A DNA stretch of 35,719 nucleotides from NCBI GenBank assembly GCA_002353525.1, contig DEJV01000051.1:1-35719 (forward strand), in the 5' to 3' direction. The position numbers and the translations under genes were made by a program. This stretch comes from Prevotella sp. UBA2739 (GTDB taxonomy: Bacteria; Bacteroidota; Bacteroidia; Bacteroidales; Bacteroidaceae). The notes beneath the pieces are model-generated. The model worked only from the letters and a program-made list of their open reading frames with translations, was not told the DNA's origin and did no database searches. Below, piece after piece: positions 15,171 through 22,999 of the stretch. Numbering within the stretch: position 1 is the stretch's first letter; every line of letters starts with the position of its first letter.

Positions 15171-15190
15171 CAATTGATAATTGATAATTA
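15151..15190 (+). repeat. AATTGAY heptamer array spanning the S4-gene stop
   Basis: One degenerate unit (AAATGAT, 15151-15157) is followed by AATTGAT-AATTGAC-AATTGAT-AATTGAT and the terminal AATTA (15158-15190). The stop TGA at 15168-15170 is part of the second full unit. Orientation is sense relative to the upstream gene. Confidence 0.9.
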
Positions 15191-15202
15191 TTCGGTTGTA
15201 AT

Positions 15203-15258
15203 CTCTCACCTCTCACTTCTCACCTCTCACTTCTCACCCCTCACCCCTTAACCCTCAA
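15203..15258 (+). repeat. eight-unit CTCTCAC heptamer array before purN
   Basis: Eight consecutive 7-base units: CTCTCAC, CTCTCAC, TTCTCAC, CTCTCAC, TTCTCAC, CCCTCAC, CCCTTAA, CCCTCAA. The array ends 5 bases before the purN ATG at 15264 and forms almost its whole leader. The purine-free strand is the mRNA strand. Confidence 0.9.
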
Positions 15259-15263
15259 CCAGA

Positions 15264-15833
15264 ATGAACATTGCAATTTTTGTTTCAGGCAGCGGAACCA
15301 ATTGTGAGAACATCATCCGCTATTTTGCCAATCATTTGGATGTGAATGTAGCCCTTGTGCTGAGCAACAAGGCTGATGCCTATGCGCTTGTGCGAGCTAA
15401 GAAATACAATATACCCACAGTGGTGATGCCGAAGGCTGACTTCGCTGAAGAAGACAAGCTGATGTCTGTGATGCGCGACTACCACATCGACTTCATAGTG
15501 CTGGCGGGATTCCTGCTCATGGTTCCCGACTTCCTCATCGATGCTTACGAGCACCGAATGTTGAACATCCATCCGGCATTATTGCCTAAATATGGCGGGC
15601 GCGGCATGTATGGCATGCATGTGCACGAAGCGGTGAAGGCTGCCGGCGAAAAAGAGACGGGCATGACCGTACACTGGGTGAGCCGTGTGTGCGATGGTGG
15701 CGAGATTATCGCACAGTTCAGCACGCCTCTCTCCCCCGACGATACTCCCGACGATATTGCTGCGAAAGAGCATGTGTTGGAACAACAATACTTCCCCAAG
15801 GTGATTGAGGAAGTTATCAACGGGCTGAAATAA
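15264..15833 (+). CDS. purN: phosphoribosylglycinamide formyltransferase
   Basis: This 189-residue enzyme transfers a formyl group from 10-formyl-THF to GAR in purine synthesis. It has the GSGTN loop (9-13), the folate-site segment and HPALLPKYGGRGMYG with the catalytic His. The later conserved Asp is in VCDGGEIIAQ. Its length is normal for the family. It has no promoter of its own that I can see; its leader is the CTCTCAC array, so it probably depends on read-through from the rplY operon. It ends in an intrinsic terminator. Confidence 0.93.
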   Translation: MNIAIFVSGSGTNCENIIRYFANHLDVNVALVLSNKADAYALVRAKKYNIPTVVMPKADFAEEDKLMSVMRDYHIDFIVLAGFLLMVPDFLIDAYEHRMLNIHPALLPKYGGRGMYGMHVHEAVKAAGEKETGMTVHWVSRVCDGGEIIAQFSTPLSPDDTPDDIAAKEHVLEQQYFPKVIEEVINGLK

Positions 15834-15849
15834 TCAGCCCGTTTTTTTG
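15819..15849 (+). terminator. intrinsic terminator of the rplY-pth-S4-purN unit
   Basis: AACGGGCTGA (15819-15828) pairs with TCAGCCCGTT (15834-15843), a 10-bp stem with a 5-base loop, followed by a T-run. The purN stop codon lies in the loop. Confidence 0.9.
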
Positions 15850-15894
15850 TGTCTGTTAAGTGTCTAATTTGATTCTCTCACATCATAGTGAGCC

Positions 15895-16023
15895 ATTTGT
15901 TAACAAATTAAGGTGCGATTTCTTAAGAAATTAAGGTGCGATTTGTTAACAAATTGAAGTGCGATTTGCTAACAAATTGATGTGTAATTTGCTAACAAAT
16001 TGAAGTGTAATTTCATAACAAAT
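15895..16023. repeat. 23-bp tandem array with a palindromic core, 5.6 copies
   Basis: Units start at 15895, 15918, 15941, 15964, 15987 and 16010 with an exact 23-base period. Each has a 14-base core close to ATTTGTTAACAAAT and a 9-base tail near TNAAGTGCG. In unit 2 the core is ATTTCTTAAGAAAT, where two matched changes keep the palindrome. Units 4-6 have one or more unmatched changes. The array lies between the convergent ends of purN and the isochorismate synthase gene. Confidence 0.92.
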
Positions 16024-16107
16024 GAGAAATGGAGGCTTTTTGCTACGCTCGAAAAGTCTTTCCGAAGCTTTTATTCGCGAATAGTTTTCTCCCCAATAGC
16101 TTTTTGT

Positions 16108-17205
16108 TCACTTGGGTTTATGCAGCAGACGGCGCATGGTTTGCATCTTCGCTTCGGTTTCCTCCCACTCCAGTTGTTCCACACTGTCGCGCAGCAATCC
16201 ACCCCCCGCATAGAGCAGACAGCGGTCTGGACGTATCTCCATGCAACGCAGCGAAACATACAAATGGGTATTGCCATCAGGGTGAAGTGGTCCGACAAAT
16301 CCACTGTAATAACGGCGCGGGGCAAACTCATTGCGCAAAATGAACTGCCAGGCCTCCCGCTTGGGCAGGCCGCAGACTGCCGGCGTGGGATGCAAAGCCT
16401 GCAAAAGACTTCCTAAATGCTGCGTGTCGGGCAGTTTAAAGCTGAAGTCGCTTCGCAGATGCACCAGATGACCAGCCCTTGCCGTGTAGGGACCCTGCTC
16501 GTCGATGCTGGTGGCAAACTGTTCCAAAGTCTCAATAATATAGGTGGCCACATAGCGTTGCTCCTGAATGTTTTTCGAGTTCCAGGCGATGCGCGCCTTC
16601 TCTTCCTGTGCCTCGTTGGCCGAATGCAGCGGGTTGTCGAATGCCAATTGGTCCTCTCGTAGCTGCATGGTGCCAGCCAGAGCAATGGTTTTCCACTGTT
16701 CGCCGTCGCCATCAAGCAAAATCTCGGGCGTGGCCATCAGCCATGTGCCCGTCACGGGCGTAGAGACGAGGGCGATGAAGAGGCGCGGATACATCTGACA
16801 GGCACGCATGAAGAGCTGAACAACGTCGGGTTGTTCCTGCAAAATGGTCTCGTCGCGCCGTGCCAGTACCAGTTTGCGAAACTCTCCCGTGCACAGATGG
16901 GCATGAAAGTTGGCAAAATCGATGTGGTAGTTGAAGTGGGGCATACAAGAGGCACTCTCTTCTTTCCCCTCAGCCATCTCCCCTCTGGCACCAGCTTCCT
17001 CGCTGCTAACTTCCAGCTCTTCCACCTCGTCGGGCTGTAACAGCAGCAGGGGACATTCGTCGGTCATGGCAAATGGAGCGAACACAAAGCCCTCTCGCCC
17101 GTTGAGTTCGGCATACGAGCGAAGACGGATGGGGTCGCCTTCGTGTTGTACCAACCGGGTATAGGTGCCTGCATAAGGCAACCTGTAATATGCATAACTT
17201 GTCAT
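16108..17205 (-). CDS. menF: isochorismate synthase (chorismate-binding)
   Basis: This 365-residue protein has the chorismate-binding enzyme core: RKLVLARR, the IALAGTMQL strand, the LHPTPAVCGLP segment, YYSGFVGP, and the C-terminal LYAGGGLLRDS..E.EWEETEAKM. This is the isochorismate synthase pattern, not anthranilate synthase, so it should make isochorismate for menaquinone. The N-terminal third is short and variable, with an acidic insert (EELEVSSEEAGARGEMAEGKEES). It overlaps the thioesterase gene by ATGA (17202-17205). No menD follows; the operon ends at the 23-bp repeat array. EntC-type naming is equally possible. Confidence 0.85.
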   Translation of the reverse strand: MTSYAYYRLPYAGTYTRLVQHEGDPIRLRSYAELNGREGFVFAPFAMTDECPLLLLQPDEVEELEVSSEEAGARGEMAEGKEESASCMPHFNYHIDFANFHAHLCTGEFRKLVLARRDETILQEQPDVVQLFMRACQMYPRLFIALVSTPVTGTWLMATPEILLDGDGEQWKTIALAGTMQLREDQLAFDNPLHSANEAQEEKARIAWNSKNIQEQRYVATYIIETLEQFATSIDEQGPYTARAGHLVHLRSDFSFKLPDTQHLGSLLQALHPTPAVCGLPKREAWQFILRNEFAPRRYYSGFVGPLHPDGNTHLYVSLRCMEIRPDRCLLYAGGGLLRDSVEQLEWEETEAKMQTMRRLLHKPK

Positions 17206-17627
17206 TCTGCTTTTTCCTTTCTAGGACTAATAATATAGTTCGTGACATGCACCACACTGATAATGTCGCCACTTGAGTCGGTAATCTCTACATTCCACAC
17301 ATGCAGTTTGCGCCCTTTCTGCACCAGATGGGCCATGGCTGTTACCGTGTCGCCCTCGGCCACTGCTTTCACATGACTGCCGCTGACGCTGATACCCACG
17401 CATATTTTGCCCGGACAAAGTGACGAAGAGCCAACCCCAGCCACATTCTCAGCCAGTGCCAGCGATGCACCGCCACTGAGAAAACCAAAGGGCTGACGGT
17501 TGCGCTCGTCCACCTTCATAGTGGCCATGCACAAATCGTCGTCGGGAGTAGAGATGAACTCCATGCCAAGAGCCGTTGATAGATTGGGTTGACGTTCAAT
17601 GATTTCCTTAATGCTGTCTACGTTCAT
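17202..17627 (-). CDS. PaaI-type hotdog thioesterase, candidate DHNA-CoA hydrolase
   Basis: This 141-residue hotdog-fold protein has the family signature FGFLSGGASLALAENVAGVGS, with the active-site region near the GGA helix, and a C-terminal beta segment (GDTVTAMAHLVQKGRKLHVWNVEI). Members hydrolyse aryl- or acyl-CoA thioesters. Coupling by ATGA to isochorismate synthase suggests hydrolysis of 1,4-dihydroxy-2-naphthoyl-CoA (MenI role), which is inference. The ATG at 17627 is chosen because it follows the -7 element at 17645-17652; in-frame codons up to 17675 lie upstream of that promoter. Confidence 0.8.
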   Translation of the reverse strand: MNVDSIKEIIERQPNLSTALGMEFISTPDDDLCMATMKVDERNRQPFGFLSGGASLALAENVAGVGSSSLCPGKICVGISVSGSHVKAVAEGDTVTAMAHLVQKGRKLHVWNVEITDSSGDIISVVHVTNYIISPRKEKAE

Positions 17628-17644
17628 TTTTCCATAGTTTTGTG

Positions 17645-17652
17645 CAAAAGTA
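17645..17652 (-). promoter_or_regulatory. -7 element (TACTTTTG) of the thioesterase-menF operon
   Basis: A TAnnTTTG match on the minus strand, 17 bases before the ATG at 17627. It fixes the start choice for the thioesterase. Confidence 0.6.
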
Positions 17653-17720
17653 AGCAAAAAACGGCAGAAAAGCAAACTATTTATCTAAAAGATGTTAATT
17701 CGTGTTTGTAAACTGGATAA

Positions 17721-17751
17721 TTCGGTGTTATTTAGTAAAAGAATAACCGAA
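17721..17751. promoter_or_regulatory. inverted repeat before the ECF sigma gene
   Basis: TTCGGTGTTATT (17721-17732) pairs with AATAACCGAA (17742-17751), with one bulged T-G step, around a 9-base loop. It ends 5 bases before the sigma-factor ATG at 17757. No good TAnnTTTG box is present here, so this operon may use another sigma factor, possibly its own. Confidence 0.45.
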
Positions 17752-17756
17752 ACTGC

Positions 17757-18251
17757 ATGAACGAAAGCGCATTTGAACAACAATCCCGTCGGCTATGGCT
17801 GAAAGCCTACGACACAAGCCGCAACTATGGTGCCGACGGGATGGAAGCAGAAGACATTGCCCAGGAGGTGATGCTCCGCTTGTGGCAGATGCGCAACGAC
17901 TTGGGGCGTTTTCGTTCGCCTGAAGCGCTGGTTGTTGTGGTGAGCAAACGGCTCACACTGAACCTGCACCGCCAAAAGCAGCTGCTTCCGCTCGACGGCT
18001 CTGCGCTTCAAGTGGCTATGGCAGGAAGTACGCCGCAGCAGTTGATGGAAGAAAAGGAGAATGAGGAATGGCTGGACCATCGGCTCCGTCAGCTGCCTAG
18101 TCGCCAATATGCCATTTTGTGGATGCGGCAGGTGGAACGGCGCAGTTGCGACGAGATAGCCCGGCTGTTGGGCATTGGAGAGACATCGGTGCGCACGCTG
18201 TTGTCCAGAGCCCGTCATCAGCTCCGGGAAGACTTGAAAGAAAGGAGGTAA
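17757..18251 (+). CDS. ECF-type RNA polymerase sigma factor
   Basis: This 164-residue protein has region 2 (about 12-75, with AEDIAQEVMLRLWQM) and region 4 (about 110-160, LPSRQYAILWMRQVERRSCDEIARLLGIGETSVRTLLSRAR), the typical helix-turn-helix for the -35 element. There is no ECF41-type C-terminal extension. It heads a close-packed operon with a putative anti-sigma protein (8-base gap), a periplasmic protein and an outer-membrane barrel, so it probably responds to an envelope signal. Confidence 0.9.
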   Translation: MNESAFEQQSRRLWLKAYDTSRNYGADGMEAEDIAQEVMLRLWQMRNDLGRFRSPEALVVVVSKRLTLNLHRQKQLLPLDGSALQVAMAGSTPQQLMEEKENEEWLDHRLRQLPSRQYAILWMRQVERRSCDEIARLLGIGETSVRTLLSRARHQLREDLKERR

Positions 18252-18259
18252 ACAAGAAT

Positions 18260-18949
18260 ATGAAAGAAAAAGAATATACGAAGGAGCAGATTGCCTGTTT
18301 GCTGGAACGGTTTATGGATGGTGAGACCACTCTGGAGGAAGAGCGCCTGTTGGGTGAGTACTTCCAGGCTCATCAGGACATCCCTGCCGAATGGAAGGAA
18401 TATCAGCAGATGTTCAGCTGGTTCGATCAGGGCATGCCTCTTGAGCCGGCAAGACGGCATGTAGGCAAATGGCCATGGGTGGCAGCGGCTGCAGCAGCAG
18501 TGTTGGTGGCTGCCATGGTGATGGTATTCGCCTTCCCTCGTTCCGACAAGGCGGAGGTGGCTCAGACGGTTGTCAGCCAGCAGGAACCCCCGAAAGTGCG
18601 TGTCCAGCCAGAGCCGCCTGTTGATGTGCCTGCAGTAAAGGTGGCTCTGCCAGCCACACACCTGCAAAAGAGTGCTGCCAAGACTATCGCCAAGAATAAG
18701 CAGCTGCGCAAACCGAAGACACCAGTAACAGAAAAGAGTGCAGAAGAACCCCAACTGGCTTCCAACCTGGATGCCGAAGTGGTGCGACAGTTGCTGGAGG
18801 ATGATGCCCGCAGCGAAGCCTTGCTTCGTGAGCAAATCAGGCAGATGGTGCTCTTCGATGCCCTGTTGCAGAGCGAGGGCTATCTGCGGGTGATGCTCGC
18901 CGATGGCCGCATTGCCTATACCCAGCAACCTATTTATGTAATGGAATAA
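18260..18949 (+). CDS. single-pass membrane protein, putative anti-sigma factor (229 aa)
   Basis: The cytoplasmic N-terminus (1-68) is acidic and helical (LLERFMDGETTLEEERLLGEYFQ), the pattern of the sigma-binding region of Bacteroidetes anti-sigma proteins. A membrane helix follows (about 72-92, an AAAAAAVLVAAMVMVFAF stretch). The periplasmic part is a Pro- and Lys-rich linker (100-165) and a helical end. There is no FecR domain. An AGGAGG at 18244-18249 supports this ATG, which is unusual for the phylum; in-frame codons before it lie inside the sigma gene. The role is inferred from position and topology. Confidence 0.7.
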   Translation: MKEKEYTKEQIACLLERFMDGETTLEEERLLGEYFQAHQDIPAEWKEYQQMFSWFDQGMPLEPARRHVGKWPWVAAAAAAVLVAAMVMVFAFPRSDKAEVAQTVVSQQEPPKVRVQPEPPVDVPAVKVALPATHLQKSAAKTIAKNKQLRKPKTPVTEKSAEEPQLASNLDAEVVRQLLEDDARSEALLREQIRQMVLFDALLQSEGYLRVMLADGRIAYTQQPIYVME

Positions 18950-18965
18950 ATAAACGGAAGAAACC

Positions 18966-19859
18966 ATGAGGAGATATCTATTGATGATTGCGTGCTGTGC
19001 AGCCATGCTGCCCACCACCATGTGTGCACAAAAGCACATTGAGAAGGCTATTGACGAGCTGGCTGCAACAACCGGCATCGTGACAAACGAAGTACACACT
19101 TCGCAAAAAGACCCCAGGACCGGAAAGATAGAGTCACAGAAAGACACTTACGACATCCGGCTGGATGCCAGTCAGACTCAGTGGATCGACAAGTTGAGAG
19201 CGGCCTTCAGGCAAGACCGCCCAGATGCTTACCAAGAGAAGACCGTTGTGGGAAACAGCAGTCATAACCCATTGCCACTCTTCATTGAGAACGACGTGAC
19301 ATTTATGACCAGGAATTACAACAACTATATCGTCATGAATTTCACGGTGCCCGGTGACACGGCCATGGCCTTACGCCATATCTATGCCCTCGCCTGGAAG
19401 AAAAACGAGAGCGACAACACCATCACCGGTACCCTGCTTGTGCTGCTGGGAAAGAATCCTGCAAGCGCAAAGAAGACTTCCTTGCCTGTGATTGACATGA
19501 GTAGTGCGGAGATTCTTCCTTCGGCTGTCGGATCGTTTGCTCCAACTATTCCTCAAGGCTACAATGTAATGGATTCAAAAGAACGGTTTGCCAAGACACT
19601 CCAAAATCTGGACATAGGACTCGACGACAAGGCATGGATGGAAAGGTTCGAAAGCTATGTGCATACCATTCGTGTGCTGAACACGATAGAGCACCCCTTC
19701 TATCCGGCAAAAATCTTTCTGCTGAGTTGTAATATAGATAAGGTGTCGAAGGCCAGCAGGCAGAAAGCCATTCAGTCGCTGAAAGAGTTGCAGAATAAGA
19801 CAAATAATAGCGACTACAAACAGATATACGAAAAAGCCATCAACAACTTAAGCAAATAA
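18966..19859 (+). CDS. secreted periplasmic protein of unknown function (297 aa)
   Basis: A signal peptide is clear (MRRYLLMIACCAAMLPTTMCAQ, cleavage after AQ or at a Cys). The mature protein is mixed alpha/beta and begins KHIEKAIDELAATTGIVTNEVHTSQKDPRTGK. I do not recognise a named family with certainty. It lies 16 bases after the putative anti-sigma gene and 11 bases before the barrel gene, so it should act in the same envelope pathway. It ends in a lysine-rich helical tail (KELQNKTNNSDYKQIYEKAI). Confidence 0.7.
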   Translation: MRRYLLMIACCAAMLPTTMCAQKHIEKAIDELAATTGIVTNEVHTSQKDPRTGKIESQKDTYDIRLDASQTQWIDKLRAAFRQDRPDAYQEKTVVGNSSHNPLPLFIENDVTFMTRNYNNYIVMNFTVPGDTAMALRHIYALAWKKNESDNTITGTLLVLLGKNPASAKKTSLPVIDMSSAEILPSAVGSFAPTIPQGYNVMDSKERFAKTLQNLDIGLDDKAWMERFESYVHTIRVLNTIEHPFYPAKIFLLSCNIDKVSKASRQKAIQSLKELQNKTNNSDYKQIYEKAINNLSK

Positions 19860-19870
19860 CCATTTCTGTG

Positions 19871-22807
19871 ATGATGAAACGCTACAGAGGCATGCTCATG
19901 CTCTTACTGCTTTTGATTCCTACCATACTAGTTGCACAGGGACCGCAACGCAAAGTAACCTTTATGGTGTTGGACGCACAAGACGGTTCGCCCATCTGGA
20001 ACTATACAGCCACGGTGATGACGGCCGACAGTACTGTGTTGAAAACCGTCGTGATGAAGGAAGACACCACCAGCCTTTTCCGTCAGTGGGGAGCATCTAT
20101 ACCGTTTACGGGCAGGGGTAAGTTCATTCTTCGGCTCACCTCGGTGGGATATGAGTCCCTCGACACTCCATTTGAAATCAAGTCGAACCGTCAGGTTGAG
20201 GCCAACCTGCACATCCTGAAGATGAATGCCGAATCGAAACTGCTCAACGAAGTGGTGGTTACTGGCACGAAAATCAAGATGGTGATGAAGGGCGACACCG
20301 TCGTGTTCAATGCCGACGCCTTCAAACTGGCTGAAGGCTCGATGCTCGATGCGCTGATCGCACAGTTCCCGGGGGCAGAACTGGACAGTAATGGCGAAAT
20401 CAAAGTGAACGGACGACGTATTGAGAGTCTGCTCGTCGATGGCAAAGACTTCTTTGCCGGCGACCCCAAGGCAGCCCTGAAGAATCTGCCTGCCTATACC
20501 GTCAATAAGGTGAAGGTGTTCGACCGCGACGGCAAGGACTCTGAAATGATGGGGCGCGACATGGGCGACCGCCAATACGTGATGGATGTGCGGCTGAAAA
20601 AGCAGTACCAAAAGAGTCTGATGGGAAACATACGGGCTGGCGTGGGCACCGACAACCGTTTCCTGGCCAACGGTATGGTGCGCTTTGCGCGTGGAAAATC
20701 GGCCTTTGGCATCACCGCACAGGTGAACAACGTAAATGATATGGATTTGCCCATAGGCGTGCCGATTACCAGTGAGATGCGTCAGGCTATGCAGAATCCA
20801 ACGGGCATTACCACCAACCGCAACTATGGTTTTTCGTATAGTTACGGCGAATTCTCTGACCCGATCAACATCAACCTGAGCAGCACATTCTCGCACGACA
20901 ACAGCACCAACGAGAGCTGGACCTCATCGCAGACTTATCTCGCTGGCGGCGACAACTTTGGGCGCAGCAGCAGCTACTCTAAGAGCCGCAATGTCATCTG
21001 GAACAACAACCTCTTCTTTATGGCATCGCCAAAGGGACTGCACGCGTTTGGCATGGTGAGCTACAGTCATGGCAAGGTGAAGAACACGGGCAACAACCTC
21101 TCGGCCAGTTTCGACCAGGATCCCATGGCTTATTCCGACATCCTGCACGACGTGTTCAATCACCCCGAGAAATACCGCACCATGACATTGAACATGCTGA
21201 AAACAGCCAGTCAGTCGGACAATATCACCGACAATGTGAATGCCAACCTAAATGGCAACATCAAGATAGGGTCGGACATGATTGCCACCAATCTGAACGG
21301 CCACTATACACGGAACGACGACGAGCGGTTCTCGCTGAACGATCTGCGCTATCCGAAAAACGGCACGCGCGACTTCCGGCACGAATACAATCCTGCTCCC
21401 TCGCACAGCAGCGGGGTGAATGCCTCGGTGGGCTACAACTACGGTCTGGGGCGGCATGGCATCATGCTGAACTATCAGTTCGGCTATCAGCAAAACAGCA
21501 ACGAGAGCATGCTCTACCGTCTGGACCGCCTGGCCAGCAGCGACAGTACAACGATCCACATGCTGCCATCGACACGCGAAGTGCTCTATAGCGTCATCGA
21601 CAATGCCAATAGCTACCATTACGACAGTCATACATACGACAACACCCTCTCGCTCTCGTTCACCTGGAAACCTATTGAGAATAAAGAACAAGTAGTGCAG
21701 GGTGGGTTTGACCCCACCTCAGGCGATTTGTCAGTCAGTCTTTCTGTGCCCTTTAATTGGCAGAAACGCGACATGAATTACTTCCGGCAGAAAGAGTCGC
21801 GTGTAGACCAAAGCAATTTCTTTGTGAACCCGTCGCTCAACATCACCTACCGAAAGTCGACCACTAAAGGAATGACCCATATCGGACTGAGCGGCAGCAT
21901 CAACACGTCGGCACCCGACATGTTGTCGCTCATCGATTTCCGCGACGACAGCAATCCGCTGAATGTGCGTCTGGGTAATCCCGACTTGAAGAATAGCCGG
22001 ATGTATCAGGTTAATGCCCATTGGAACAACAACTGGAACAAGAATATGGGTATGCTCAACATGACCGCTCACTACAGTCTGACCGACCGGCAGATGGCAT
22101 ATGGCATGGTGTTCGACAAGAGCAGTGGCGTGCGTACCACACGGCCCACCAACGTCAACGGCAACTGGAATGCCGGAGCAAGCATCACCGTAGGGCGCGG
22201 AAGCAGTATGTTCACCCAAAAGAAGAATGTGCTCTCGTTCGAAAACCAATTGTCGTTCAACTATAGTCACAGCGTCGACCTGACCTCCATTGCCGGACAA
22301 AATGAGAGCCAGCGCAACACGGTAGACAACAGCAGTTTGTCCGACAATCTCCGTGTGACCGTTCAGCTGGGCAGCGAAAGCCAGGTAGGGCTGAACGCCT
22401 CCGGCACTTACCGCCATACCAAGGGCGAGCGCGCCGACTTCAATACCATCAATGCAGGTGACTATAGCTACGGTGCCAATGCGCTCATTGCCTTGCCCTG
22501 GAAGTTGCAGCTAAACACCGACATCACCAATTTCTGTCACCGGGGCTATAGTGCCAGCGAGATGAATACCGACGAGTTGATATGGAATGCGTCGCTCACC
22601 AAAACGCTGATGAAAGGCAGATTGCTCATCACCCTCAAGGCTACCGACCTGTTGGGCAACCTGAAAAACCGCCAGTTCAATGTCAATGAGCAGGGACGCA
22701 TCGAGACCTTCAACAATGTCATTCCGCGCTACGGCATGCTCACCGTCAGCTATCGCTTCAACACCCTGCCAAATAAGAAAAGCAACGGTAGCTTTTATAT
22801 TTTCTAG
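19871..22807 (+). CDS. large outer-membrane beta-barrel protein (TonB-receptor-like, OMP_b-brl type)
   Basis: This 978-residue protein has a signal peptide (MMKRYRGMLMLLLLLIPTILVAQ) and a carboxypeptidase-regulatory-like domain (about 28-115). A plug-like region follows with NEVVVTGTKIK, then the conserved block VFNADAFKLAEGSMLDALIAQ...KVNGRRIESLLVDGKDFF. The long barrel ends in FYIF, with the terminal aromatic residue needed for outer-membrane insertion. No SusD partner is present, so it is not a classical SusCD uptake pair. An in-frame GTG at 19868 adds one residue. It is the last gene of the ECF operon and is followed by a hairpin at 22863. Confidence 0.88.
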   Translation: MMKRYRGMLMLLLLLIPTILVAQGPQRKVTFMVLDAQDGSPIWNYTATVMTADSTVLKTVVMKEDTTSLFRQWGASIPFTGRGKFILRLTSVGYESLDTPFEIKSNRQVEANLHILKMNAESKLLNEVVVTGTKIKMVMKGDTVVFNADAFKLAEGSMLDALIAQFPGAELDSNGEIKVNGRRIESLLVDGKDFFAGDPKAALKNLPAYTVNKVKVFDRDGKDSEMMGRDMGDRQYVMDVRLKKQYQKSLMGNIRAGVGTDNRFLANGMVRFARGKSAFGITAQVNNVNDMDLPIGVPITSEMRQAMQNPTGITTNRNYGFSYSYGEFSDPININLSSTFSHDNSTNESWTSSQTYLAGGDNFGRSSSYSKSRNVIWNNNLFFMASPKGLHAFGMVSYSHGKVKNTGNNLSASFDQDPMAYSDILHDVFNHPEKYRTMTLNMLKTASQSDNITDNVNANLNGNIKIGSDMIATNLNGHYTRNDDERFSLNDLRYPKNGTRDFRHEYNPAPSHSSGVNASVGYNYGLGRHGIMLNYQFGYQQNSNESMLYRLDRLASSDSTTIHMLPSTREVLYSVIDNANSYHYDSHTYDNTLSLSFTWKPIENKEQVVQGGFDPTSGDLSVSLSVPFNWQKRDMNYFRQKESRVDQSNFFVNPSLNITYRKSTTKGMTHIGLSGSINTSAPDMLSLIDFRDDSNPLNVRLGNPDLKNSRMYQVNAHWNNNWNKNMGMLNMTAHYSLTDRQMAYGMVFDKSSGVRTTRPTNVNGNWNAGASITVGRGSSMFTQKKNVLSFENQLSFNYSHSVDLTSIAGQNESQRNTVDNSSLSDNLRVTVQLGSESQVGLNASGTYRHTKGERADFNTINAGDYSYGANALIALPWKLQLNTDITNFCHRGYSASEMNTDELIWNASLTKTLMKGRLLITLKATDLLGNLKNRQFNVNEQGRIETFNNVIPRYGMLTVSYRFNTLPNKKSNGSFYIF

Positions 22808-22862
22808 GCAGGTGAGGAAAGCGCCTTTTCCTGTTCAACCGTCACATAAGAGATACGTATTT

Positions 22863-22901
22863 GCCAACACCCCGATTCGCTGAAAGGATGGGGGTGTTGG
22901 C
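22863..22901 (+). terminator. hairpin after the ECF operon
   Basis: GCCAACACCCC (22863-22873) pairs with GGGGTGTTGGC (22891-22901), an 11-bp perfect stem with a 17-base loop. No strong T-run follows, so it may be Rho-assisted or protect the 3' end. Confidence 0.65.
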
Positions 22902-22909
22902 TGAATCTA

Positions 22910-22942
22910 TTTGCCAGAAGTTGCTTTCTATCTGTATATTTG
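22910..22942 (+). promoter_or_regulatory. promoter of the beta-helix lipoprotein / LytS-LytTR unit
   Basis: TTTG at 22910-22913, a 21-base spacer and a perfect -7 TATATTTG (22935-22942). The ATG at 23000 follows a leader with GGAGGG at 22987-22992. Confidence 0.6.
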
Positions 22943-22999
22943 CATCAACAAACAAACATATCTGTAATTTTTGTAAATAATCTATTGGAGGGATTGAAT

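Noticed and set aside
15895..16023. CRISPR or attachment site
   Set aside because: There are no spacers, the conserved part is the palindrome in every unit, and no integrase gene is nearby.
16000..16416. Plus-strand open frames over the 3' end of menF
   Set aside because: They are antisense to a well-conserved gene and begin inside the 23-bp repeat array.
17628..17675. Longer N-terminus for the hotdog thioesterase
   Set aside because: The extra codons lie across and upstream of the -7 box at 17645-17652 and have no family similarity.
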